Numbered from the stretch's first letter, positions 1 through 8,478 are shown. The stretch: DNA of 64,000 nucleotides from Mesorhizobium sp. B2-7-2 (GCF_006440775.1 NZ_VFTZ01000003.1:186001-250000); one strand, 5' to 3'. The notes: generated by a model from the letters alone, not told the origin. A program made the numbers and translations.

Positions 1-385
1 AAAAATTCGGGATGATGGTGACCTCTTCCGGCACCATCAGAGCCATCACCAGAAACAGCATCAACAGTCCAGCGCCGGCGAAGCGGATGCGGGCGAGTGC
101 GTAGCCCGCGAGCGAGGCGATGAACAAGGTCAGCACCGTCACGGTCGCTGCGATGTAGAGCGAGTTGAAATACTGCCGCGCGAAAGGCTGATAGGCGAAC
201 ACTTCCGCGAAGTTCTCGAAGCGCCAGACGCGCGGGATCAAGGTCGGCGCGCCGAAGATTTCGGTGGTGCTCTTGAAGCCGCCGGAAATCATCCACAGGA
301 ACGGGAACACGAAGGGCACAGCCAAAAGCAGCAGGGCCACGGTCCAGCAGATGCGGTAGAGAGTCTCGATCCGGCGCGGGGTCAT
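1..385 (-). CDS. Sugar ABC transporter permease (MalG/UgpE type), C-terminus cut by window edge
   Basis: This is the second inner-membrane permease of the importer encoded by the next two genes. The start is an ATG whose last bases overlap the TGA of the upstream permease (ATGA), the usual coupling of paired permeases. About 128 codons are visible. They show an N-terminal membrane segment (LLLLAVPFVFPFLWM), then the conserved SGGFKSTTEIF stretch that follows TM1 in this family, and a second hydrophobic run (VTVLTLFIASLAGYALAR). The rest, including the EAA loop, lies outside the window. The substrate is probably a sugar, sugar acid or polyol, inferred from the neighbouring dehydrogenase and dehydratase genes. 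Confidence 0.9.
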   Translation of the reverse strand, partial: MTPRRIETLYRICWTVALLLLAVPFVFPFLWMISGGFKSTTEIFGAPTLIPRVWRFENFAEVFAYQPFARQYFNSLYIAATVTVLTLFIASLAGYALARIRFAGAGLLMLFLVMALMVPEEVTIIPNF

Positions 386-1236
386 TCCATGTCCCTCCGC
401 CGCAGCATCACCTGCACGAGGGTGAGCGCCATGACGATGGCGAACATGATCAGCGCAAGTGCCGCCGCATAGCCGACATTGAAGAATTTGAAACCCTGCT
501 GGTAGATGTAGAAGGCCAGCACCAGGGTGCCGTTTTCCGGGCCGCCGCCGGTCATCTGATAAATGTGGTCGAACACCTTGAACGAACCGATCGTCGTCAG
601 CACCATGATGACGAGCGTCGTCGGCGCGAGCAGCGGCCAGGTGATCATGCGGAAGACCTGCCAGCGCGAGGCACCCTCCAGCGTCGCGGCCTCCTCATAG
701 TCGCGCGGTATCGATTGAAGTGCGGCGATATAGAGGATCATGTTGAGCCCGACCATCTTGATGACGCGGGTGACGATAACGGCTGCCATCGCCCAGTTGG
801 GCTCGCGCAGCCAATTCGGACCATCGATGCCGATCCAGGCGAGCATCTGGTTCACGGCGCCGCCTTCGCCCTGCAGCATGAATTTCCAGACGATCGCCCA
901 GGCGATCGCCGACGTGACCACCGGCGCGAAGAAAACCGTGCGAAAGAAGACGACGCCGAAGAACGGCCGCGACAGGGCCAGCGCAAGCGAGAGCGCCAGC
1001 GCTATGTTCAGGGGGACAAGCCCCAAGGCGAAGATCACTGAATTGCGCACGACATGCCAGAAATCGGGATTTTCCAGCAGGGCATTTTCGAAATTGCGGA
1101 GCCCGACGAATGTCGCCTGCTGGCTGAGCAGGTTCCACTCGGTCATCGAATAATAGAAGATGGCGACCAGCGGCCCCAGGAAGAAAATCAGGAAACCTAT
1201 GAAGGTGGGGCTGACGAATAGCCAGGCCTCCAGCAT
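382..1236 (-). CDS. Sugar ABC transporter permease (MalF/UgpA type)
   Basis: First inner-membrane permease of a carbohydrate importer. From the ATG at 1236 the product is about 284 residues, starts MLEAWLFVSPTFIGF, and has six hydrophobic segments. The EAA loop that docks the ATPase is present (EEAATLEGASRWQVF, near residue 180). The frame is open upstream to a GTG at 1395 inside the binding-protein gene, but that extension is Arg/Ala-rich and unlike a permease N-terminus. TTG at 1251 is the other credible start, and neither candidate has a good ribosome site. It overlaps the second permease by ATGA. No ATPase gene is visible, so it lies beyond the left edge or is shared. Confidence 0.9.
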   Translation of the reverse strand: MLEAWLFVSPTFIGFLIFFLGPLVAIFYYSMTEWNLLSQQATFVGLRNFENALLENPDFWHVVRNSVIFALGLVPLNIALALSLALALSRPFFGVVFFRTVFFAPVVTSAIAWAIVWKFMLQGEGGAVNQMLAWIGIDGPNWLREPNWAMAAVIVTRVIKMVGLNMILYIAALQSIPRDYEEAATLEGASRWQVFRMITWPLLAPTTLVIMVLTTIGSFKVFDHIYQMTGGGPENGTLVLAFYIYQQGFKFFNVGYAAALALIMFAIVMALTLVQVMLRRRDME

Positions 1237-1260
1237 TTCCCTGGTTTTCAAGGTCAGCCA

Positions 1261-1283
1261 CGGCGCGCCTGGCTGGCGCGCCG
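1261..1283 (-). promoter_or_regulatory. GC-rich stem-loop between binding-protein and permease genes
   Basis: Two perfect copies of GGCGCGCC, with flanking C and G, form a 9-bp stem around a 5-nt loop between the binding-protein stop at 1326 and the permease start near 1236. No U-tract follows, so it is unlikely to be a full terminator. In other importers such intercistronic hairpins stabilise the binding-protein message or attenuate read-through; that role here is inferred. Confidence 0.6.
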
Positions 1284-1325
1284 CATTGTCTCGCGATGCC
1301 GTGCCGGCCACGAAGCGCGGTCCTC

Positions 1326-2570
1326 TCAGAGCAGCGGCTGGATGGCGGCGCAGACGCCTTTCAGCGCCTCCTCGACATTGGCGTCGGCGCGCCACAGCGC
1401 GTCGACGCGCGGCGCCATCGCGGCGAAGATCTGCGGCACGTGCTCATGTGAGGGGTGGACGCGGCCGTTGACGATCGCGGCGGCGACATTCTTCATCTGA
1501 GCCGGCGGGATCAGCTTGTTGGAATTGACGAAGGCGTCGCTTTCAAGAACGCTCTTGCGGGCCGGCGGGAAGAACTGCGCCATGACAGCGACATTCTCCT
1601 TGCTGGTCATCTCGGCCACCAGCTGGGCGGCAAGCTCGGTGTTTTTGCCGGAGGCAAAGACGGTCAGCGCGGCCTGGCCGATGACAGGAGCCTCGCCCGC
1701 CGGTCCCGAAGGCAGCGGCGCGATGCCCCATTTGAAGCCGGCCTCGGGCATTTTCGAGGCGCGCGAGATCTGGTTCACGGTCATGGCCGAATTGCCGGAG
1801 AAATAGTCGCCCTGTTCTCCCGGCGGTACGATCGACTTGTCCTTGAACACCATATCGTGGAGCTGTTTGATGGCGGCCACCGCTTCCGGCTTGTCGAGGC
1901 CGCATTGGCCGTTGGCCCACAGATCGCCGCCATAGGCGCGCACGGGCGGCAGCAGCGCATGCGTCATGCGCGAGGCGTAGCCTTCGCCGTCCTTGAACTC
2001 GAAGCCCCATTTGCCGGGATTGGCCTCGGTGAGCTTCTTCGCCACCTCCTGGAATTTCTGCATGGTCCATTCGCCCTTGGCGGCGAGCTGGTTGGGGTCT
2101 TCAAGGCCGGCTTTGTCGAACATGTCCTTGTTGTAGTAGATCAGGAAAGGCGAGGTCGAGAACGGCACGCCAAGCACCTTGCCGTCCTTCTGCCACAGCG
2201 CCATTGCCGGCTGGGTGAAATCGTCGAAATCATATCCCTGGGTCGCCTTCAGCGTCGGGCCGATGTCCATCAGCAGCCCGGCATTCTCGAAGGCGGGTGC
2301 GGCATCCTCCATCATCCAGGCGATGTCTGGAGCATTGCCGCCAGCGACCTGGAAGGTGAGCTTTTGCGTATAATCGGCGACGGGAACGGTTTCGAATTTC
2401 ACCGTGACGCCCGGGTGCTTGGCGATGAAACCGGCGGCGATGCTGTTCAGCATCTTGAGATGGGCCTCGCTGCCGGTCCACACGGTTACCCTCAGTTCCT
2501 GCGCCAGCGATTGCGCCGACAGGGCGAAGAGTGCCAGCGCCGATAATGCGAATTTCAGTGCGGTCTTCAT
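1326..2570 (-). CDS. Extracellular solute-binding protein of sugar ABC importer (UgpB/MalE family 1)
   Basis: Periplasmic receptor that delivers substrate to the two downstream permeases. The 414-residue product starts with a classical signal peptide (MKTALKFALSALALFALSA, likely cleaved after AQSLAQ). The mature part begins ELRVTVWTGSEAHLKML and continues with features of family 1 binding proteins, such as GFIAKHPGVTVKFETVPVAD and FLIYYNKDMFDKAGL. The ATG at 2568-2570 is preceded by GGAGG-like bases. It is the first gene of the transporter set and is separated from the permease by a strong hairpin. The substrate cannot be read from sequence; context suggests an acidic or neutral sugar. Confidence 0.93.
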   Translation of the reverse strand: MKTALKFALSALALFALSAQSLAQELRVTVWTGSEAHLKMLNSIAAGFIAKHPGVTVKFETVPVADYTQKLTFQVAGGNAPDIAWMMEDAAPAFENAGLLMDIGPTLKATQGYDFDDFTQPAMALWQKDGKVLGVPFSTSPFLIYYNKDMFDKAGLEDPNQLAAKGEWTMQKFQEVAKKLTEANPGKWGFEFKDGEGYASRMTHALLPPVRAYGGDLWANGQCGLDKPEAVAAIKQLHDMVFKDKSIVPPGEQGDYFSGNSAMTVNQISRASKMPEAGFKWGIAPLPSGPAGEAPVIGQAALTVFASGKNTELAAQLVAEMTSKENVAVMAQFFPPARKSVLESDAFVNSNKLIPPAQMKNVAAAIVNGRVHPSHEHVPQIFAAMAPRVDALWRADANVEEALKGVCAAIQPLL

Positions 2571-2636
2571 GGTTTCCTCCCGAAACGATGATGGTTCAAT
2601 CGACGGCCCGGCCCGATAGCCGGCGGCGGCGTCTTG

Positions 2637-3422
2637 TCATGCGGTTGTTCCCGGCAGCACGCCGGGCGCATCGCCGATCGTCCAGCCGCCATCGACGGGG
2701 ATGTCGGCGCCGGTGACGTAGCGGGCGGCGTCGCTGCACAGGAAAACGAAAGCGCCGACGAGGTCGTCGGCCTGGCCGTGGCGGCCGGCGGGGATCTTCG
2801 CCGCGACCGCCTGGCGGAAAGCGGCGTCGCGGTAGCGCGCGGCCGTCGCCTCTGTCTCGACGGCGCCGGGCGACACCACGTTCATGGTGACGCCATGCGG
2901 AGCCACCTCACGCGCCATGGCGCGCATCGCCGTCAGTTGCGCCGCCTTCATCGAAGCGTAGACGATCGTTTCGGCGCGCGGACGCCTGGCCATGACGCTG
3001 CCGGTCGCGACCACACGTCCCCAGCCGCGTTTGGCCATGGCCGGGACTAGCCGCGTGGCTAAGGTCAGCAAGGCCGTGAAGTTTGCTGCGACATGGGCTT
3101 GGATATGCGCTTCGTCGACCTCGCTCCATGCGCGGCGGCGCTCGATCGCGGCGTTTGAGATCAGGATGTCGATGGGCTCGCTGCCGACTTCGTCGGCAAA
3201 GGCCGAGATTGCCTTGCCGTCGGTGAAGTCGGCCTCGATCGCCGCGGTGCCGTGGCCGATGACCGCCGCCGTGTCGCGGGCGCCGGCGGCATCGCCGAAA
3301 TGATGCAGCGTCACCGAAGCGCCATGCTCGGCAAGGGCGATCGCCACGGCGCGGCCGATGCCTGAGCTGGCGCCGGTGACCAGCGCACGACGGCCGACCA
3401 GCGAAAAGCGGTCGCGGCTCAC
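2637..3422 (-). CDS. SDR family NAD(P)-dependent oxidoreductase
   Basis: Short-chain dehydrogenase of 261 residues, probably oxidising a sugar or sugar acid. The Rossmann motif TGASSGIG is near residues 17-24, the NAA-like motif is SNAAIE, and the catalytic Ser-Tyr-Lys set is visible in GSVMARRP and the YASMK segment. The C-terminus has the usual PVDGGW. It starts with GTG whose GTGA overlaps the TGA of the upstream GntR gene, so regulator and dehydrogenase are translationally coupled. It shares the transcription direction of the ABC importer. Exact substrate unknown. Confidence 0.92.
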   Translation of the reverse strand: MSRDRFSLVGRRALVTGASSGIGRAVAIALAEHGASVTLHHFGDAAGARDTAAVIGHGTAAIEADFTDGKAISAFADEVGSEPIDILISNAAIERRRAWSEVDEAHIQAHVAANFTALLTLATRLVPAMAKRGWGRVVATGSVMARRPRAETIVYASMKAAQLTAMRAMAREVAPHGVTMNVVSPGAVETEATAARYRDAAFRQAVAAKIPAGRHGQADDLVGAFVFLCSDAARYVTGADIPVDGGWTIGDAPGVLPGTTA

Positions 3423-4177
3423 GACGATTGCTCCCCGAGCTTGTCGGCGACTTCGAAGGAAGCGATGTCGGCGGCGTCGAAATGCGCGTGGATGCGCTCG
3501 TCGGCGAGGTCGGTGTCGCCCGCCGCGATCGCGTCATAGATCGCTTTGTGCCGCTCGACGGTCGCCCGCCAATCCGCCTCGGTGCGGTTGGAGCGCCGCG
3601 AGAACAGTTCCGAAACCTCGCGCTGGACTGAGCGCATGCTTTCCATCTGGATGCGGATCATGGAGTTGCCGGTGGCGACCGCGAGGCCGAGATGGAACAG
3701 GATATCGGCCTGCGTGAAATCGCCCGGCTTGCCGATGTCTTCATGCATGTCGTGCAGGGCCTGGCGCATCATCTCAAGCCCGCGCGGATCGCGACGCTCG
3801 GCCGCCAGACGGGCGATGCCGACCTCGATGACGCGGCGCATCTCGTTGGCTTCCTGCAATCGCGTCAGGCTGGAGCGGACCGCATAAGCGTAGATGCGGT
3901 CCATCGGCTCGCCGCTCAGCGCCCTGGCGCGGGCGACCTTGCCCTGCTGCGTCGACACCAGGCCGGCATTGGTCAGCTGGCGCAGCGCCTCGCGCGCGAT
4001 CGGCTTGGAGACGCCGAATTCCCTGGCGATCTCGCCTTCCGGCGGCAGCGCTTCGCCAGGCGCGATGCGTCCGTCGAACAGGGCCGCGGCGATGGCATCG
4101 GAGACGCCGTCGGCAAGCCGGGACGGACTTGCGAGCTTTGCGGCGAAAACCGACTTGCGGGTGTCTTCTGCGGTCAT
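3419..4177 (-). CDS. GntR-family (FadR/FCD subfamily) transcriptional regulator
   Basis: A 252-residue repressor-type protein with an N-terminal winged helix (AIAAALFDGRIAPGEALP, then EIAREFGVSKPIAREALRQL near residues 45-65) and an all-helical FCD ligand-binding domain (RRVIEVGIARLAAERRDP onward). FCD regulators usually bind an organic or sugar acid. It is divergent from the acid-sugar dehydratase gene and overlaps the downstream SDR by 4 bp. The short divergent region carries an inverted repeat that is a reasonable operator, suggesting control of both arms of the locus and of itself. Confidence 0.93.
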   Translation of the reverse strand: MTAEDTRKSVFAAKLASPSRLADGVSDAIAAALFDGRIAPGEALPPEGEIAREFGVSKPIAREALRQLTNAGLVSTQQGKVARARALSGEPMDRIYAYAVRSSLTRLQEANEMRRVIEVGIARLAAERRDPRGLEMMRQALHDMHEDIGKPGDFTQADILFHLGLAVATGNSMIRIQMESMRSVQREVSELFSRRSNRTEADWRATVERHKAIYDAIAAGDTDLADERIHAHFDAADIASFEVADKLGEQSS

Positions 4178-4199
4178 TCGGGTTCCTTTCAGGACTGCC

Positions 4200-4244
4200 T
4201 AGCATGAATGGCTAAAACATAGCAACTAAGTTTTATGGTTGCTA
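4200..4244. promoter_or_regulatory. Divergent promoter region with inverted repeats, candidate GntR operator
   Basis: Between the GntR start (4177) and the dehydratase start lie TAGCAAC (4220-4226) and GTTGCTA (4238-4244), a perfect 7-bp inverted repeat with 11-bp spacing. A weaker pair, TAGC (4200-4203) and GCTA (4211-4214), lies next to it. The region is AT-rich compared with its surroundings, as expected for overlapping promoters. Binding by the adjacent GntR protein is inferred from position only. Confidence 0.5.
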
Positions 4245-4292
4245 AGTTTATAAGTGGACGTTACAAGCCATCCGGAAGGACGTTTGGAGGCG

Positions 4293-5438
4293 ATGCGCGT
4301 GAGCGATCCAGTCGCGGCGGGACCGCTGAAGATTGCCGAGGTGATTCCCCATCCCCTCAGCCAGACACTGCCGAGGCCGACGGTCACCTCCTGGGGCGTC
4401 TATGAAAAAGTCTCGCTGGTGCTGGTCGAGGTGCGTACGGCCGAGGGCATCGTCGGCGTCGGCGAAACGCTGGCGCGGTTTTCGCCCAAAGCCTATGTCG
4501 AATTTATCGAGAGCTCGCTCAAGCCGCGCCTGCTCGGCCAGGACGCGCGCAACATCGGCGCCTTGTGGCAATCCATGCGCCGCGCGCTGTCGGGCCGGGC
4601 AGGGGGCGTGCTGATCGAGGCGATCGCCGGCGTGGACATCGCGCTTTGGGATATACTGGGCAAGGCGACCGGGCAGCCGGTAGCCAAACTTCTCGGCGGC
4701 ATCGGACGCGACCGCATCGACGTCTACGCCGCCGCCGTAAACTGGGTCGACGACAAAGCCGCCGATGCCGAACTCGACCGCTATGTCGCGGAGGGCTTCA
4801 CACGCATCAAGGTGAAGATGGCGCGGCCAGTGCGCGAGGCGTGCAAACGGATCGAGCGCGTGCGCAAACGAGCCGGCGACGCGATCGGGCTCTGCGTCGA
4901 TGCGAACTGGGCCTACGATCTGGACGAGGCCGTCGAGGTCGGACGTGCGCTTTCGGCAAACGGCTATTTCTGGTTCGAGGAGCCGCTGCGGCCGGAGAAC
5001 GAGCAGGGCTATGAGGAACTGCGCCGGCGCTGCGACGTGCCGCTGGCCGCGGGCGAGAGCAATTTCACCCTCGACCAGGCGCAACGCCTGATCGCCAACC
5101 GGACACTGTCGGTGCTGCAGCCCGACGTGGCGCGCGCGGGCGGCATCTCCGAGACGCGCCGCATGGCGGATTACGCTGCCGCGCACGACGTCCGCTACGC
5201 CCCGCATATCGGCATGTCAGGCATTGTCTGCGAGACCGCGAGCGTCCACTTGGCGGCAGCGGTGCCGAATTTCGGCGTCATGGAATGCGAGTGCGACGCC
5301 AGCCCTTTCAAGACGAGTTTGGCCGATCTGGCGCCCGGCTGCGTCAGGCAGAAGAACGGCACGCTCGATGTCCCGCAGCGGCCGGGGCTCGGCATCGAAA
5401 TCGACTGGAATGCCGTCAAGAAACTAAAAGCCGGATGA
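4293..5438 (+). CDS. Mandelate racemase/muconate lactonizing enzyme family protein, likely acid-sugar dehydratase
   Basis: Enolase-superfamily enzyme of about 381 residues. All mandelate-racemase-subgroup catalytic residues are visible: Lys173 and Lys175 in RIKVKM, metal ligands Asp203 (VDAN), Glu229 (FEEP) and Glu255 (AGES), and the Asp278/His305 pair (QPDVA, APHIG). This set abstracts the proton alpha to a carboxylate, most often in dehydration of sugar acids such as galactonate or fuconate. GGAGG at 4286-4290 is only 2 nt from the ATG at 4293 but 8 nt from an in-frame GTG at 4299, which may be the true start; a GTG at 4254 is unlikely. It is divergent from the GntR gene. Confidence 0.88.
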   Translation: MRVSDPVAAGPLKIAEVIPHPLSQTLPRPTVTSWGVYEKVSLVLVEVRTAEGIVGVGETLARFSPKAYVEFIESSLKPRLLGQDARNIGALWQSMRRALSGRAGGVLIEAIAGVDIALWDILGKATGQPVAKLLGGIGRDRIDVYAAAVNWVDDKAADAELDRYVAEGFTRIKVKMARPVREACKRIERVRKRAGDAIGLCVDANWAYDLDEAVEVGRALSANGYFWFEEPLRPENEQGYEELRRRCDVPLAAGESNFTLDQAQRLIANRTLSVLQPDVARAGGISETRRMADYAAAHDVRYAPHIGMSGIVCETASVHLAAAVPNFGVMECECDASPFKTSLADLAPGCVRQKNGTLDVPQRPGLGIEIDWNAVKKLKAG

Positions 5439-5445
5439 GGCCGAG

Positions 5446-6363
5446 ATGAAGAACCAGGCTCCAAACCAGGCCGGCGACCTGACCGAGGCGATGCGGCTGG
5501 CGCTGCTGCGCGCGGATCCCGCGCTCAGCCGCTTCGACCCGCTGCCGCGGATACTGTCGTTCGACAATTTCGCGCGCGGCCATTGCGGCTGGTCACAGCT
5601 TGTCGGCAATTATGAGGACGATCTGGACACGATGCTGCCGGGCTACGCGCAGCATACCAGCGCGATGCTGTCGACGCTCGCGCACTGGGACGCCGGCTCG
5701 CATGGCGGGATGGATTCATCCTATGCGCTGAAGCTCGCGACACGCCCGCTGCCAGGGGCCCGCAACGTCGTCATCAAACGCCATACATTCAGGAAACGCG
5801 GGCCGATCCGTTTCGAAATGTATTTTACCTTCAAGCCCGAGGCCAATGCGCTCAAGCTGTCGGAAACCGATGTGCGCTCCGTCGGCCTCCTCTTCGACCT
5901 GCAAGGGGGAGACCAGGACGGCAACAGCAACAACGATCGCGTCATGCCGCATCTGCGCTTTCTGAACGCGCTCGACGGCCAGCATCTGCAGAAATGGCAG
6001 TACAAGCGCGAGACCGAAAGAATCATCCCGATCGGCACCGACAACAAGACGATCAGCCACTACCATCTGTCGCCGGAGGGCTGGATCGATCTCCCCGATG
6101 GATCGCAGCGCCTTTGCTACAACGAGATTCCCACCAAGGTGAACTGGACGTATCTGTGCTTCGATTTCGATCTGGCGACGATGACGGCGCTGGGGTTGCG
6201 CTGCAACGATCGCAGCTTCGATCTCTCGGGATTCGATTCGATCCGCATTCCGGCGATGAAGAACCTGTGGTGCATGCTCAATTTCGGTCTGTTCGCCGAA
6301 ACCGACGTTGCCAAGCGGGCCTTCCTCTACGTCGATTCCATCTGCATTTCCGGAGACTTCTGA
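5446..6363 (+). CDS. Conserved hypothetical protein of sugar-acid locus (possibly DUF6772 family)
   Basis: A 305-residue protein without signal peptide or membrane segments. It is rich in aromatic residues and beta-strand-like stretches (IRFEMYFTFKPEANAL, VGLLFDLQGGDQDG, NWTYLCFDFDLATM), suggesting a beta-sandwich or jelly-roll fold that might bind a carbohydrate. My recollection is that such proteins belong to DUF6772, but this was not checked. It lies 7 bp after the dehydratase gene and overlaps the next small gene by 1 bp, so it is surely co-transcribed with them. It could supply the lactonase step missing from the locus, but nothing in the sequence proves an enzymatic role. Confidence 0.8.
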   Translation: MKNQAPNQAGDLTEAMRLALLRADPALSRFDPLPRILSFDNFARGHCGWSQLVGNYEDDLDTMLPGYAQHTSAMLSTLAHWDAGSHGGMDSSYALKLATRPLPGARNVVIKRHTFRKRGPIRFEMYFTFKPEANALKLSETDVRSVGLLFDLQGGDQDGNSNNDRVMPHLRFLNALDGQHLQKWQYKRETERIIPIGTDNKTISHYHLSPEGWIDLPDGSQRLCYNEIPTKVNWTYLCFDFDLATMTALGLRCNDRSFDLSGFDSIRIPAMKNLWCMLNFGLFAETDVAKRAFLYVDSICISGDF

Positions 6364-6698
6364 TGCTGCCCGAGAACATCACCGCGGTCGTCTCGCGCAA
6401 CGAGCGCTGGCGCGGCGAGGCGGCCAGCGAGCCTTACGAGGCGGGATGGGCGCGCGAGGCGATCTTCTTCGTGCGCGCGCTGAAACAGCCTGTCGGCCCC
6501 ACGGCAACGGCGTGGGTCGAGATCTCGCCGGATGGAATGCACTGGCTGCGCGAAGGCACCGAAATTGCCATGCCGGCCGAGCGCGACGGTGTGGCGATGG
6601 CGCGGCTTAGCCATTTCGGCAACTGGCTGCGCATCGCGGCGCGGTTCGACAGCGGCGCGGAGTGCAGCGTGCTCGTAACGCTGCACCTGAAGGCCTGA
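6363..6698 (+). CDS. Small hypothetical protein of sugar-acid locus
   Basis: A 111-residue protein whose ATG shares one base with the preceding TGA, a coupled arrangement that supports its reality. It starts MLPENITAVVSRNERW, has no signal peptide or membrane segment, and contains alternating hydrophobic stretches (AREAIFFVRALKQ, ATAWVEISPDGMHWL, GNWLRIAARF) consistent with a small beta-sandwich. I do not recognise the family. It sits between the 305-residue unknown and an SDR, so a role in the same catabolic pathway is the simplest inference. Confidence 0.72.
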   Translation: MLPENITAVVSRNERWRGEAASEPYEAGWAREAIFFVRALKQPVGPTATAWVEISPDGMHWLREGTEIAMPAERDGVAMARLSHFGNWLRIAARFDSGAECSVLVTLHLKA

Positions 6699-6748
6699 TC
6701 ACCAGCCTTGCCGTCGCCGACCAACCCTTCTGGTTCCACGGAGACATC

Positions 6749-7534
6749 ATGACCGATCCATACGCGACATTCGCCCCGGACAGTTTTGCCGGCAAGACCG
6801 TGCTGGTGACCGGTGCCGCGAGTGGTATGGGTTTCGAGACCGCCCGTGCATTCCTCTCCAAGGGAGCCGAGGTCGTGATGTGCGACCGCGACGCCGACGG
6901 GCTCGCCAAGCGCCATGACGACGTGGCCGGAATGGTCGGGACACCGCACAAAGTAGTGGCCGACATGGGTGACCCCGACAGCATCGGGCGCATGTTCGAT
7001 TATTGCGACGCCAGGCTGGCGCGGCTCGACAATGTTGTCACCTGCGCGGCGATCATCACCGCCAAGAGAATCCCGGAGCAGGATTGGGCGCACTGGCAGC
7101 GCGTGCTCGGCGTCAATCTGCTGGGCACCTTCTTCACCGTCCAGGGCGCGGTGCAGCGCATGCAGACCAACGCCGGCGGAGGAAACATCGTCTGCGTGGC
7201 CTCCGACGCCGGCGTGCATGGCGGCGGCGGCCTTATCGCCGACACGGCCTATGCGGCCTCGAAGGCCGGCACGCTGTCGCTGGTGAAGTCGGTTGCGCGC
7301 GAACTGGCTGGAAAGAAGGTGCGCATCAACGCCCTCAATCCGGGGCCTACCGATTCGCCGATGCATTCCCATATCGATCCGGCCCTCAAGGACCGCATCG
7401 CGGCCAACCTGCCGATACGCCGTATGGGCCGGCCCGAGGATATGGCTGCCGCGATCCTGTTCCTGTGCTCCGACGCCGCGAGCTTCGTCTACGGCGCGGC
7501 GCTCGACGTGGATGGCGGCTCGATGTTCCGCTGA
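6749..7534 (+). CDS. SDR family oxidoreductase
   Basis: Second short-chain dehydrogenase of the locus, 261 residues from the ATG at 6749, which has GGAG about 6 nt upstream; the frame is open further upstream but without support. Motifs are TGAASGMG (cofactor binding), VTCAAIITAKR (NNAG-equivalent region), and the YAASK active site following the VCVASDAGVHG strand. The end carries the usual PVYGAALDVDGGSMFR type tail. It closes the plus-strand sugar-acid operon and would act on the same substrate series as the dehydratase and the divergent SDR. Confidence 0.9.
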   Translation: MTDPYATFAPDSFAGKTVLVTGAASGMGFETARAFLSKGAEVVMCDRDADGLAKRHDDVAGMVGTPHKVVADMGDPDSIGRMFDYCDARLARLDNVVTCAAIITAKRIPEQDWAHWQRVLGVNLLGTFFTVQGAVQRMQTNAGGGNIVCVASDAGVHGGGGLIADTAYAASKAGTLSLVKSVARELAGKKVRINALNPGPTDSPMHSHIDPALKDRIAANLPIRRMGRPEDMAAAILFLCSDAASFVYGAALDVDGGSMFR

Positions 7535-7717
7535 GCGACATGGCGGCGGTCAGTCATAGGAGGGTTTGACGCCGCTATACGGCGGTGGCGTATTTGGCTT
7601 TGGCTGCCATCAGCATCCAGAAATTGGCTTTGCGACGCACGACTCCGCGGCCTTCCTGCTCCGCCCAAGTGGACCCGTGACGGCGCCGCGATCGGGGCGG
7701 CCTCCAACTGGAGGTCT

Positions 7718-8198
7718 ATGAAAATGACGAGGAAAGAAACTGCAGAGCGCATCGATGTCTATGCGCGGATCACCGACCGCATCGTAGCCGAGCTGGAGAA
7801 GGGTATCCGTCCTTGGATGCAGCCATGGCAATCGAGCAATGCCTCCGGCAGCGTCACCCGGCCGCTCAGGAACAATGGTCTGCACTATAACGGCATGAAT
7901 GTGCTGCTGCTTTGGTCGGAGGCCGTCGCACGCGGCTTTGTGGATGACATTCAAGCAGGCGCTCGACCTTGGCGGCGGGGTTCGCAAGGGCGAGACCGGC
8001 TCTATGGTGGTCTTCGCCAGCCGCTTCACCAGGACGGAGACGGACACCAGGGGCGAGGAAATCGACCGCGAGATCCCGTTCCTCAAGGCATATTCCGTTT
8101 TCTCCCGCTGGAACTACATCGCCGAGGGCGAGCAGGCGAAGAGCAGGAAGGCCGCCCTAGCGGCGGAGCCTCGAAAAGTCATTTCCGGTCAGTGCTAG
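7718..8198 (+). pseudogene. ArdC-like antirestriction/ssDNA-binding protein, frameshifted remnant
   Basis: The first frame (from ATG 7718) reads like the N-terminal domain of ArdC/DUF1738 proteins: RITDRIVAELEKGIRPW, then GLHYNGMNVLLLWSEAVARGF. The match breaks near 7943 and continues in the next frame as WMTFKQALDLGGGVRKGETG and MVVFASRFTRTETD, ending at 8198. A short deletion just before the TGGATGAC bases explains this. After FLKAYSVF the sequence no longer resembles the family, so the C-terminus is lost too. ArdC proteins protect incoming plasmids or integrative elements from restriction, so this is likely debris of a mobile element. Confidence 0.75.
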
Positions 8199-8478
8199 GC
8201 GGCTGTCGCCTCTTCTTCGACGAACTCGCCGTAAGTGCGCCGCCTTGGCACGCACTGGGGCAAGGCAAATTGAGCCATTTCTGGCGGCGCGAATGACCTC
8301 GGCTACCGCTTGCATCGGCGACATTATCAAGCAGATAACGGACAATCGTTAGGCTTACGTCCGATGAAGCAGTAGGCTGTTCCTCGACGCGCAGATTTTG
8401 TGATTGCGATCCAATTTGTTGGATTTGCCAGCGGTTTCGACTGGACGCTCGTGCTTCTTGATTTTCGGAGTTATGCAC
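8195..8478 (-). pseudogene. Degenerate third copy of a tandem small-protein family
   Basis: The N-terminal half in one frame (SSDVSLTIVRYLLDNVADAS) matches the neighbouring gene at 8525-8821 (SSDARQAIVRYLIDNVDNPS). The match then moves to a second frame (VAEVIRAARNG) and seems to end in a third (FALPQCVPRRRTYGEF), stopping at the TAG at 8195-8197. At least two frameshifts are needed, so I call it a pseudogene. DNA similarity to the neighbouring copy is obvious by eye around GATAACGGACAATCG versus GGTAGCGGACAATCG, pointing to tandem duplication. Confidence 0.55.

Noticed and set aside
4248..5207. 319-codon minus-strand frame opposite the dehydratase
   Set aside because: Shadow of the enolase-superfamily gene, which has a complete catalytic residue set; no ribosome site or family match.
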